From: Donghicola tyrosinivorans
Lineage (GTDB): Bacteria; Pseudomonadota; Alphaproteobacteria; Rhodobacterales; Rhodobacteraceae
Direction of reading: 5' to 3'
DNA length: 48,168 bases
NCBI RefSeq assembly: GCF_003003355.1
Contig: NZ_PVTQ01000022.1
Coordinates: forward strand, 1 to 48,168
Shown here in pieces: positions 15,326 to 26,753 of the stretch. Every line of letters starts with the position of its first letter. Position 1 is the first letter of the stretch. The translations under genes were made by a program, and so were the position numbers. The notes under the pieces are model-generated. The model was given only the letters and a program-made list of their open reading frames with translations, was not told the DNA's origin and made no database searches.

Positions 15326-15645
15326 CCTTCGCCGCACCCTACATAAACGCGGTTGTTTGCAACGAAGCGGTCATGTGGCATGCTGAGTCTGCAGACGGAA
15401 TCTTTTAGCTTACAAGCGGGTTATCGGAGCACTTCGTGGACCGTGTGTCGTGTTAGCTACCTCCTGATATCCTGTTCAGCTTGGAGACCGAGCAGAAGCA
15501 GCAAGGAGCCATCCGGGCGCACAGCCACGCCGAGCGAAGGCGGAAGTCTACAAAAAACGTGATTTTCATTTCGGTTCACACTATGTTCCATTGCATAGGA
15601 GACGTAAATATGTCCTTCGTGAGCTAAAGATTAGGGGTGGACGAA
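15326..15645. other. Intergenic region upstream of darG
   Basis: I see no gene in these 320 bases. Near the end, AGGAGA at 15597-15602 precedes ATG 15610, which opens only five codons (MSFVS) before TAA. This could be a leader peptide or chance. The darG promoter should lie here, but no clear -35/-10 pair stands out. Confidence 0.4.
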
Positions 15646-16545
15646 ATGCTGACGTACAAGAGAACCAGCCTTTTCGAAGCCAATACGCAGACTTTGGTTA
15701 ATACCGTAAACTGCGTCGGGGTCATGGGAAAAGGCATAGCGAAAGCTTTCAAGCAACGTGAACCGAGCATGTTCACAGCATACAAAGATATATGTGATCG
15801 AAAATTGCTGGAGCCAGGAAAGCTTTGGCTCTGGCGCGGTTCTGAGCAGTGGATACTAAATTTTCCCACAAAAAATCACTGGCGCAGTCCGTCGCGGATA
15901 GATTGGATCGAATCCGGGCTGCAAAAATTTGTATCGACTTATAAAGACCAAGGGGTGACTGATATCTCCTTTCCAAAACTTGGTTGTGGAAATGGCAACT
16001 TGGAGTGGTCAAATGTGAAGCCACTTATGGAGTACTACCTTTCGGAATTGCCGATACCGGTATTTATTCACGATTTCACAGTGGATGTTGGGCTTCCTGA
16101 ACATCTCGAGCACTTGGCAAGTCAAGTCCGAACTTCGATAGAGAACTTGTCGTTTCCAAACTTCATGACTGCATTGGAAAAAATAACGGAAGTGGCTCCA
16201 ACGTTACGCATCGACGAAACTAAAGAGTTTGAACTAAAATTCAACGATGGCGTGCTTGAAATACAATCGAGAAGCCATGACTGGGTATTTGAAGAGGATG
16301 ATCTAAGAGGTATATGGCTTAGCCTCTTGAATGGCCTTGTGACCAAGGAGAAAGCCGGATGGACTGCAAGGGATGCGGCTGAACCCATATTGGTGATGAT
16401 GCAGTTCTTGCCTAATGTACGAGCGGTACAAATCCATCGGCACGGCCGGCCAGAACCGGAAGTGGCAGTTGAGCTGCGACCAGAAGCGGAAGCTTCCTAC
16501 GAGACAAAAAGTTCAAGTGCCCAGGCTGAACTCCCATGGCATTGA
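15646..16545 (+). CDS. darG: DarG-like macrodomain antitoxin (ADP-ribosyl glycohydrolase)
   Basis: A protein of about 299 residues. The first ~150 residues form a macrodomain of the DarG/TARG1 type: LVNTVNCVGVMGKGIAKAFK binds ADP-ribose, WILNFPTKNHWR follows, and then PKLGCGNGNLEW. The C-terminal half (residues ~160-299) is of unknown fold and is where DarG proteins contact DarT. DarG removes ADP-ribose from thymidine in single-stranded DNA and neutralises DarT. ATG 15646 is preceded by GGTGGA, and GTG 15637 is an alternative start. The gene overlaps darT by 10 bases. The antitoxin comes first here, the reverse of the usual darT-darG order. Confidence 0.85.
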   Translation: MLTYKRTSLFEANTQTLVNTVNCVGVMGKGIAKAFKQREPSMFTAYKDICDRKLLEPGKLWLWRGSEQWILNFPTKNHWRSPSRIDWIESGLQKFVSTYKDQGVTDISFPKLGCGNGNLEWSNVKPLMEYYLSELPIPVFIHDFTVDVGLPEHLEHLASQVRTSIENLSFPNFMTALEKITEVAPTLRIDETKEFELKFNDGVLEIQSRSHDWVFEEDDLRGIWLSLLNGLVTKEKAGWTARDAAEPILVMMQFLPNVRAVQIHRHGRPEPEVAVELRPEAEASYETKSSSAQAELPWH

Positions 16546-17519
16546 ATGAAGGATTTGTGGATCGGCACATTACTCATTGGAGTGAGAAACTCGGTTCTAG
16601 CTACTACTCTTATCGCAAGCATTGGCCAGCGAGGCTTTTTCATCACGCACCTCTCGAAACCGCATTGGCCATCATTGCCGATGGGCACTTGAGGTCTAGA
16701 AACGACCCTCAACGCCAACAATTGCGGGACGTGGCTGCTGGCGGCGTGATTGACAATCGTCAGGACGCGCATGAGCGTGTGCGGCTCTACTTTCGGCCGC
16801 GCAACCCGACGCAATTCCACATCGAAGGCATCAGGAAAGATGCTGATTGCCAATATGGGCCCAATGTTCATGCGCCGATCTTGGTAATGTTCGTACTAGA
16901 CGCCAAACGTGTTCTTACCCAACATGATGTTGCCTTTTCAGACCGGAATATGCAGAGGCATAATGCGCAATCTGGAAACGATGAAGCTTTTTTTGAAAGC
17001 ATACCGTTCGCGTCAGTTTTTCACGAAGGCGGCATAGGCGGTGACTATTCAATTATCGAGCACCGATGTGCTGAGGTTCTACCTATCTCACCGCTTCCCT
17101 TGCAAGATGTACTGTCGGGAATTTGGTTTCGATCCGAACCCGAACGAGACACATTTCTTTACAAACTCGGACCAGAAGCTAGCCAGTGGCGTGATTTTTG
17201 CTCAGTGTCTGAAGAACTTAAGGTTTTTGATAAGCGCTTTACTTTCGTCGCGGATATAGCTCTATCTACGGAAGGTGTCATTTTTCGTCTCAATCATCGG
17301 CATGATTTAGGGGTAGTCGCTGTAGCCATCCAGATCATCGATTCTCAAAATACGATATGCGTAGACTTTAGAAATAATGCGCATGCGACTTTCAATAATT
17401 CGCAAGGGCGATGGATATATAAATCTAAATTGGAGCCGGGCACATACTTGGTGAAAGTTCAACTCGAGAACCACGAAGCTTACGAAGCAACGATGCGCTT
17501 GGATGATAGCTTATTCTAG
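16536..17519 (+). CDS. darT: DarT-like DNA ADP-ribosyltransferase toxin with C-terminal extension
   Basis: A 327-residue protein. The N-terminal ~210 residues carry DarT features: LFHHAPLETALAIIADGHL (NAD-binding His36/37), VRLYFRPRNPTQF, and the catalytic Glu180 in RCAEVLPISPLPL. DarT modifies thymidines in single-stranded DNA using NAD. It acts as a toxin and, in several systems, as an anti-phage effector. Canonical DarT is about 200-230 residues long. The extra ~100 residues (230-327) look beta-rich and match nothing I know. Translation is coupled to darG by the 10-base overlap. Codon use is more AT-rich than the flanking plasmid genes, suggesting acquisition. Confidence 0.8.
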   Translation: MALNEGFVDRHITHWSEKLGSSYYSYRKHWPARLFHHAPLETALAIIADGHLRSRNDPQRQQLRDVAAGGVIDNRQDAHERVRLYFRPRNPTQFHIEGIRKDADCQYGPNVHAPILVMFVLDAKRVLTQHDVAFSDRNMQRHNAQSGNDEAFFESIPFASVFHEGGIGGDYSIIEHRCAEVLPISPLPLQDVLSGIWFRSEPERDTFLYKLGPEASQWRDFCSVSEELKVFDKRFTFVADIALSTEGVIFRLNHRHDLGVVAVAIQIIDSQNTICVDFRNNAHATFNNSQGRWIYKSKLEPGTYLVKVQLENHEAYEATMRLDDSLF

Positions 17520-17547
17520 GTACCATCCTCCCGAACTGCGGGTTGCG

Positions 17548-17570
17548 ATTTTTACGTGAAGCGTAAAAAT
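17548..17570 (+). terminator. Hairpin after darT
   Basis: ATTTTTACG and CGTAAAAAT form a 9-bp stem with a 5-base loop, 28 bases after the darT stop. The A/T-rich arms could act as a weak bidirectional terminator. The remaining 240 bases up to the next gene hold nothing recognisable. Confidence 0.4.
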
Positions 17571-17809
17571 TGGAACGCTTGGCCCTCTGCCCTAAGGAGA
17601 TCCATCTCGCCTTCGGCTCGACACAGGAAGGGTGAGGTGTCTTTTTGAGATGAACGTCCATATTGGGCAGGGACGATCATCTGCTGCGTCTAGCATGGAG
17701 GTCGACTCTGGGCCGAAAGCACCGATGCTGTGAAAGGTAGTTCTTAAAGGCAACGATCCTGTCGTGTGTTTGAACGCTTTAGTTCACACGCAATGTGCGT
17801 GGCGTAGTG

Positions 17810-18040
17810 TTACTTCTGGGCTTTGAGCGCTTCGATCTCGCGCTCCAATGCCGCAATCTTTTCACTCTGAGCGTTTTCGTGGGAATTCAATCGAAATCTC
17901 CAGACAGCGATTAGCGTGCCTAGAAATGCAATTGCACCAATGATTAGGCCGATGATCGTCTCAACTTCAGAAGGGGAGCCTACGAGAGATATGAACCCGA
18001 TAAAGGCTCCGATGCCGACAAAGGTCGCAATAATATACAT
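17810..18040 (-). CDS. Small membrane protein with C-terminal coiled coil
   Basis: A 76-residue protein from ATG 18040, preceded on the minus strand by AAAGGA six bases upstream. A longer form from 18085 has no such site. Two hydrophobic segments (YIIATFVGIGAFIGFISLV and a second about residues 28-48, IIGLIIGAIAFLGTLIAV) are followed by a basic turn (WRFRLN) and a charged heptad-like tail (SEKIAALEREIEALKAQK). It would sit in the inner membrane with the coil in the cytoplasm. No family is recognised. It is divergent from cas3, between the DarTG pair and the CRISPR-Cas operon. Confidence 0.65.
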   Translation of the reverse strand: MYIIATFVGIGAFIGFISLVGSPSEVETIIGLIIGAIAFLGTLIAVWRFRLNSHENAQSEKIAALEREIEALKAQK

Positions 18041-18467
18041 TGAAATCCTTTGTTTTGACAAAGGAGTTTCACTTTGTTTCACCATAGCGTGAGTGTCAAT
18101 CTCGTCGCTGTTACTTCTGCCAAGATCTTGCCAATTTGCTTGATGAAATACCGCGCCTGAGTGAGTTGACGGGAAAATTCATCTCACTGAAGTTTGGTGT
18201 CTGGCGTTATCATTTTTCATTTGGCTGCGGACATTTGCTGCCATGAAGACTTTTGAGACAGATCTGGCGCTTCGAGTTTGTGGAATGACGATGCGAATTC
18301 TCTGTGTGAAGGAGAAAAGAGAGTTTAAGTTATCGCTCAGGCGCAGTTAATTCGGCAGTTTTACCGCGTAGAGTGTTTCCACGTGTGCGAATGGGGTGCA
18401 AGCAAGCTTGAGCCTTTTGTTTCTTTGTCGCTAGAGTGCCTCCATATTTCATTTCAAAGAGAGCAAT
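18041..18467. promoter_or_regulatory. Intergenic region upstream of cas3, probable cas promoter region
   Basis: No gene is visible in 427 bases. The last part is AT-richer, and AAAGAGAG precedes the GTG start of cas3. The promoters of the membrane protein gene and of cas3 should both lie here. I could not single out a convincing -35/-10 pair or a known operator. Confidence 0.4.
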
Positions 18468-20933
18468 GTGTTAAACACAGAGATTATCGCGCGCTGGCCT
18501 GGGAAAAGTGCCAATGATGTGGGGCCGGAGCATCCCGCAATTTATCACATGCTCGATGTCGCGGCAGTTGCGGAGCGCTTATTGAGCGATGTGGACTTGC
18601 TTCCTGCCGAAAAGCAAGCGCTGGTCTTTCTAACGGCCGTTCATGATTTGGGAAAATTATCTGACAGTTTTCGGGATATGCTGAGAGATGGGCAAAGACA
18701 GGCATACCGGCACTGGGAGTTAACTGAGATCCATTTGGATGCGAACGAAGGTTCTTTGAATGAGATTTTGAAACCTTATCGCCCCGGTCGGTTGCTTCCC
18801 CTCTTTGGGGCCTCGGCGGGGCATCATGGGCGTCCGTCGAAATTAACAAGTGACCAGCGTGCGCGTGCAGGGACCTTAATGGGTCCGCAGGCAAAAGATG
18901 ATGCGCGTTTGGTGATAGAGGCCTTTGCCGAACTTTGGCCAGATGCGTCTCTCGTTCATCTGAAAGATCGCGATCTCAAGCGCCTTTCCTGGTGGCTTTC
19001 TGGTCTTGTTACGACTGCGGATTGGATCGGGTCGAATACCCATTGGTTCGAACCTATGACTGCAGGGCCCTCAGTTTCTGACTATATGCAGATTGCACGC
19101 GAAAAGGCTCAACGCGCGGTGAAGGAGGCGGGCTTAATGGTACCCGCACTCTCGGGTGTTTCGGTCTTTGATTGGCCGGAGTTGCGACCGATGCAGGCCG
19201 CTTGTCAGTCGGTTGCTCTGCAGGAGGGGCCCGTTCTCGCATTGATTGAGGATGAAACTGGGGCAGGCAAAACAGAGGCAGCCCTTATGCTCGCGCAGCG
19301 CATGCTCGAAGCTCAGAAGGGGGCGGGGCTCTTTTTTGCATTGCCGACCATGGCGACTGCGGATGCGATGTTCACTAGGGTGTCGAATTCAATCGGTCGC
19401 ATTTTCAGCTCAGAGCCCACGATAACTTTGGCTCATGGCCGCGCATCGTTGTCGGCTGACTATCGTGATATTGTGCTTGGGGCTCCAAATGCGCCGGAAG
19501 ATGTCGGGTGTACAGAGTGGCTCAACGACAGTCGGCGCAGGGCGCTCCTGGCGACTGTGGGGGTTGGAACAATTGATCAGGCGCTGCTGTCTGTTCTTCC
19601 CGTTAAATTCCAGACATTGCGTCACTATGGTTTGTCTTCGAAAATCCTGATTGTGGATGAGGTCCACGAGATGGGTGAGGCATATGTTGCTGAGACGCTT
19701 GTGCAATTGTTGACAGCCCATCGGGCGGCAGGCGGTTCTGCCATTCTGTTGACCGCAACGTTGCCATTACACCTGCGTCGCAAATTGCTGGCTACGTACA
19801 ATGGAGTGGACGACGGCAATCCGGCCTATCCTGCGCTGACAATAGCTGCGGGCGCTGAGTGTCGTGCCTTTCCGCAGGATACGAGCTCCAAAGGGCCAGT
19901 GCGTGTGGAACGTTTGGCAACAGCGGAGGCTGCACTCGATTTGATCGCAAAGTCTGCACAGGACGGTGCGGCCTGTGTCTGGGTGCGAAACGCTGTTGAT
20001 GATGCTATCGCCGCTGTGGAGGCGTTGCGTGCTCGGGGGGTAAGTGCAGACCTGCTTCACGCGCGTTACGCTCTTGGGGATCGCAAGCGGATCGAGGCAG
20101 ACATTCGCAAACGATTTGGCAAGACCGGAGAAGGCCGTGCCGGCGGGGTGTTGGTTGGCACGCAGGTACTGGAATCCTCGTTGGATCTCGATTTCGATGT
20201 GATGGTATCGGATCTCGCGCCGATGGCGGGGCTTGTTCAGAGAGTGGGGCGCCTGTGGCGTCACATGGACTTGCGGCCTGCCGCAGGGCGACCTGTTGCT
20301 GAACCGGTTCTCTATGTGGTTTCCCCTGATCCTGATGAGGTGCGATCAGACCGTTGGTTGCATGATGTGCTTGATCGAGGGGCTTGGGTCTATTCCGCTG
20401 ACATCATGTGGCGCACGGCACGGCATTTGTTCCAAGTTGGGCAGATCGTTGCTCCATCAGGTATTCGGGCGCTGATCGAAGCGAGCGAGGACGAAGCGAT
20501 TGCGGTTCCTGCGGTGTTAGAAAAATTTGAGCTAGAGCGGCTTGGTAAAAGCGCTAGTCATGCCTCCTTGGCTTGGCAAAATGTTGTGGACTTGAAAGCA
20601 GGCTATCGATCTGGCGGGCAAGCGAATGACGATGCGTCTTACCCGACTCGATTAGGTCCCGAGCAGGTGACGCTGGTATTGTGTAAGGCTCAGGGCAATA
20701 GACTGGTGCCGCTATTTGATGGCCCAGATGGTTGGGCCATGTCAGAGGTGAGCGTTTCGCGCTCTCGTGTTGAGAAAATTGAACTTACAAATAATCCTGA
20801 AACTTTGGAAGCAGCGGGACTCAGTGATTGGCCTCAATGGAAGCAAAGCAGCCATATTTTATGTCCACTTTCCGAAGGTAAGGTCGCTGATGGGCTGGGA
20901 TATGAAGCTTCTTCTGGATTGATGTTCTATTAA
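18468..20933 (+). CDS. cas3: Cas3, type I-E nuclease-helicase
   Basis: An 821-residue protein (E. coli Cas3 has 888). The N-terminal HD nuclease domain shows YHMLDVAAVAERLL, VHDLGKLSDSF and ASAGHHGRPSK. The SF2 helicase follows, with Walker A EDETGAGKTEAALM, DEVHEMG, LLTATLP, and motif VI-type LVQRVGRLWRH after GTQVLESSLDLDFD. Cas3 is recruited by Cascade to a recognised target and degrades it. All catalytic motifs are present. The start is GTG 18468, since the ATG two bases earlier leads to a stop after two codons. The 114-base gap to cas8e is the only break in the operon. Confidence 0.96.
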   Translation: MLNTEIIARWPGKSANDVGPEHPAIYHMLDVAAVAERLLSDVDLLPAEKQALVFLTAVHDLGKLSDSFRDMLRDGQRQAYRHWELTEIHLDANEGSLNEILKPYRPGRLLPLFGASAGHHGRPSKLTSDQRARAGTLMGPQAKDDARLVIEAFAELWPDASLVHLKDRDLKRLSWWLSGLVTTADWIGSNTHWFEPMTAGPSVSDYMQIAREKAQRAVKEAGLMVPALSGVSVFDWPELRPMQAACQSVALQEGPVLALIEDETGAGKTEAALMLAQRMLEAQKGAGLFFALPTMATADAMFTRVSNSIGRIFSSEPTITLAHGRASLSADYRDIVLGAPNAPEDVGCTEWLNDSRRRALLATVGVGTIDQALLSVLPVKFQTLRHYGLSSKILIVDEVHEMGEAYVAETLVQLLTAHRAAGGSAILLTATLPLHLRRKLLATYNGVDDGNPAYPALTIAAGAECRAFPQDTSSKGPVRVERLATAEAALDLIAKSAQDGAACVWVRNAVDDAIAAVEALRARGVSADLLHARYALGDRKRIEADIRKRFGKTGEGRAGGVLVGTQVLESSLDLDFDVMVSDLAPMAGLVQRVGRLWRHMDLRPAAGRPVAEPVLYVVSPDPDEVRSDRWLHDVLDRGAWVYSADIMWRTARHLFQVGQIVAPSGIRALIEASEDEAIAVPAVLEKFELERLGKSASHASLAWQNVVDLKAGYRSGGQANDDASYPTRLGPEQVTLVLCKAQGNRLVPLFDGPDGWAMSEVSVSRSRVEKIELTNNPETLEAAGLSDWPQWKQSSHILCPLSEGKVADGLGYEASSGLMFY

Positions 20934-21047
20934 CAAGTCTTAGTTTGGGGTGGGTACGGTTTTCCGCAGGTTTGCGTAAAGTCCTTGCGGGCAAATTAAA
21001 ATTGGGTTGTTCTCACGATCATAAATAAAATTTGAGAATATTTCGAC

Positions 21048-22531
21048 GTGCCTTTAAACCTCATTGAAGATGAATGGATTCCTATCGTCGATTTCGACGG
21101 AACCCGTCGCATTATTGCGCCGTGGCAAATGGCTGACAGAAATATTTTGCGCCCCGATTGGCCTCGGGCTGATCTAAATATCGCTTGTCTTGAATTTCTG
21201 ATTGGTTTGATGTTTCTGGCCGATCCGCCGGAAGACATTGATGATTGGGAAGATCGGCAAGAGCCTGATCCGGAGCGTCTGCGCGGTCAGCTTCAGAGTT
21301 TTGCCCCTGCGTTTAATCTGATTGGGGATGGACCTCTGTTCCTCCAGGATTTTGAAGATCTGGGCAGCGACGCGAAATCGCCCGATATGCTGTTTATTGA
21401 TAGTTCCGGCGGAAATACGGCGAAGAACAATGCCGATCTGATGGTCCACAGGGATCGGTATCATGGATTGGACCTTTCGCTCGCTGCGATGGCTCTATTC
21501 ACTTTCCAAGCGCATGCTCCTGCCGGAGGGGCGGGGAACCGAACCTCGATGCGCGGTGGCGGCCCTATGGTGACACTTATTGATCCTAAAGACGGATTGT
21601 GGTCGCTGGTTTGGGCGAACGTGCCCTGCGGAGAGCTTGGCAAGCTAAATGATCTGCCTTGGATGAAGCCCACTCGTGTTTCTGATCACCCAAGCAAAAC
21701 GGTAGAGCCGCCGCAGGGTGCCAAGTTCGATGTAGAGGCCTTCTTCGGGATGCCGCGTCGTCTGCGGTTGGTGTGTGAAGCTGGCATGATCACCGGTGTC
21801 GTTCAGAAGAAGAATGGCAACAACTATGGGATCTGGATGCATCCCCTAAGTCCATATTATCGGGTGAAAGCTGGTGAGCAAGCTTTGCCGGTCCACCCCC
21901 GCGCTGGGTCTTTTGGTTATCGGCAGTTTTTAGGAATTGTAGCGCAATCGAAAGACTCGGAACTCGCGATGTTGGCTGCATGTGTCGCTGACTGGGAAGA
22001 GCGCGGATTCAGTCAGGGCAAAAAGGCAGACGTGATTGTTGCTGGTTGGTCCATGGACAATATGAAGCCCCGGGATTTCATTCACTCGGTGCACCCTTTC
22101 TTGAAGTTGTCAGAAAATGGGGCGCTTATCCTCTCTGGCATGGTGGAGGCTGCGGATAAGGTCGCGGTGGCGCTTAGAAGTTCTTTGGCGACCTTATTGT
22201 CGGAAGGCGAGGCTCGGGAGGCAGAACGAGAAGTGTTCTTCCGCGAAACCGAGCCTGCATTTCTGGAACTGGTTCAGAAAATGACCGATGGCGCGGATGC
22301 GGAGGTCGGGCCTGAATGGATGAAGGTCTTGCGCGCGCAGGCATTAGGCCAATTCGACCAGCATGCCTTGCCTGGAATGGATCAGCGTAATGCTCAGGAC
22401 ATTCAAGCCATCGTCGGGGCGCGAAAACAGCTGGGGCTGACGCTCGCTGGCTATGGGAAAATGGGGGCAGATGTTTTCACCGCTTTGGGTATGGCACCGC
22501 CTGCCAGTTCCAAGAAACAAGGAAAAGCCGC

Positions 22532-22535
<4 letters not shown>
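21048..22535 (+). CDS. cas8e: Cas8e (Cse1/CasA), large subunit of Cascade
   Basis: A 495-residue protein (E. coli 502) starting at GTG 21048 with the family opening NLIEDEWIPIVDFDGT. Further family features are the WPRADLNIACLEFLIGL and GPLFLQDFEDLG regions. Cas8e recognises the PAM and recruits Cas3. The Thr/Asn-rich segment GGNTAKNNADLMVHRD corresponds to the L1-loop area. The stop overlaps cse2 by four bases (ATGA). The gap before it could hold a second promoter, giving separate control of Cascade and cas3. Confidence 0.94.
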
Positions 22536-24766
<2,231 letters not shown>

Positions 24767-24767
<1 letters not shown>

Positions 24768-25425
24768 TGTACTTAACCAAAGCCTCTTTGTCGCGGGCGC
24801 CATCCGTCAAGGCGTTGGATAAACTCCTAATGCCGTCTGAGGCAGGAAACCGCACCGACGCCCATCACCGTCTGCTATGGACATTATTTGCGGATCGGGA
24901 AGACCGGGCGCGGGATTTCCTGTGGCGGGAAGAGGGCAAAGGGTCCTTTCTGATTTTGTCTGAACGTCCTCCGGCCCCGTCGGAACTGTTTGCCAGTGTG
25001 GACAGTAAGCCCTTTGACCCGGATCTGGGGCAGGGAGATAGGCTGCGTTTTGCACTTCGGGCGAATGCGACGCGCTCCAAGGATAAGAAACGCGTCGATG
25101 TTGTTATGGACGCTCTCTATGCCCTACCGGCAGCAGAGCGAGCGGAGCGGCGCATGGATGTCGCGACAAGTGAAGGTTACGCGTGGATGCAGCGGCAGGG
25201 TGCACAGCATGGGTTCAGCGTCCTTGCTTGTGTCGCCAGCGACTATTCCGTGCATGCCTTGCCGGCATATCGCGGTCCTCGTGACAAGCAGCCTCAGTTC
25301 GGCATCCTAGATCTTGAGGGAGAACTTCAGATCACAGATCCAGCCGCATTTGTCTCGGCAGTTGGCAAGGGGTTTGGCCGAGCCAAGGCCTTTGGCTGCG
25401 GCTTGATGCTGCTTCGACGGGCGTC

Positions 25426-25429
<4 letters not shown>
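24767..25429 (+). CDS. cas6e: Cas6e (CasE), crRNA-processing endoribonuclease
   Basis: A 220-residue protein (E. coli 199). DAHHRLLWTLFAD holds the catalytic His region, and the C-terminal Gly-rich loop GKGFGRAKAFGCGLMLLRRA binds the repeat hairpin. It cuts pre-crRNA at the base of that hairpin. ATG 24767, six bases after AGGAGG (24755-24760), is the better start. GTG 24764 lies too close to it. Confidence 0.94.
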
Positions 25430-26639
<1,210 letters not shown>

Positions 26640-26753
26640 GGTCAGCTCAGGCCCGCAGATTTTCTGGGTTTTTGCGTACTCCTAATTGCCGGATTGTTCG
26701 GTACGTTCTTTGACAATTGAAAAATTATTGTAGATCAGTCATCTACAGGAAGT
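26640..26753 (+). promoter_or_regulatory. CRISPR leader
   Basis: The 114 bases between cas2 and the first repeat are AT-rich towards the array. They contain a TTGACA (26710-26715) followed by AT-rich sequence, a plausible array promoter although a clean -10 is not obvious (TAGATC 26731-26736 is 15 bases away). A perfect inverted repeat TGTAGAT/ATCTACA (26729-26747) ends six bases before repeat 1. The leader directs array transcription and marks where new spacers are inserted. Confidence 0.75.
26652..26673 (+). terminator. Possible intrinsic terminator after cas2
   Basis: CAGA (26656-26659) pairs with TCTG (26663-26666), with further C/G pairs across a one-base bulge, followed by five T (26669-26673). 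The stem is short, so termination may be partial. It would separate cas operon and array transcription. Confidence 0.35.

Noticed and set aside
15597-15627. Five-codon leader peptide upstream of darG
   Set aside because: A good ribosome binding site and ATG are present, but the peptide MSFVS has no regulatory signature such as codon runs or terminator/antiterminator stems. Mentioned only in the intergenic entry.
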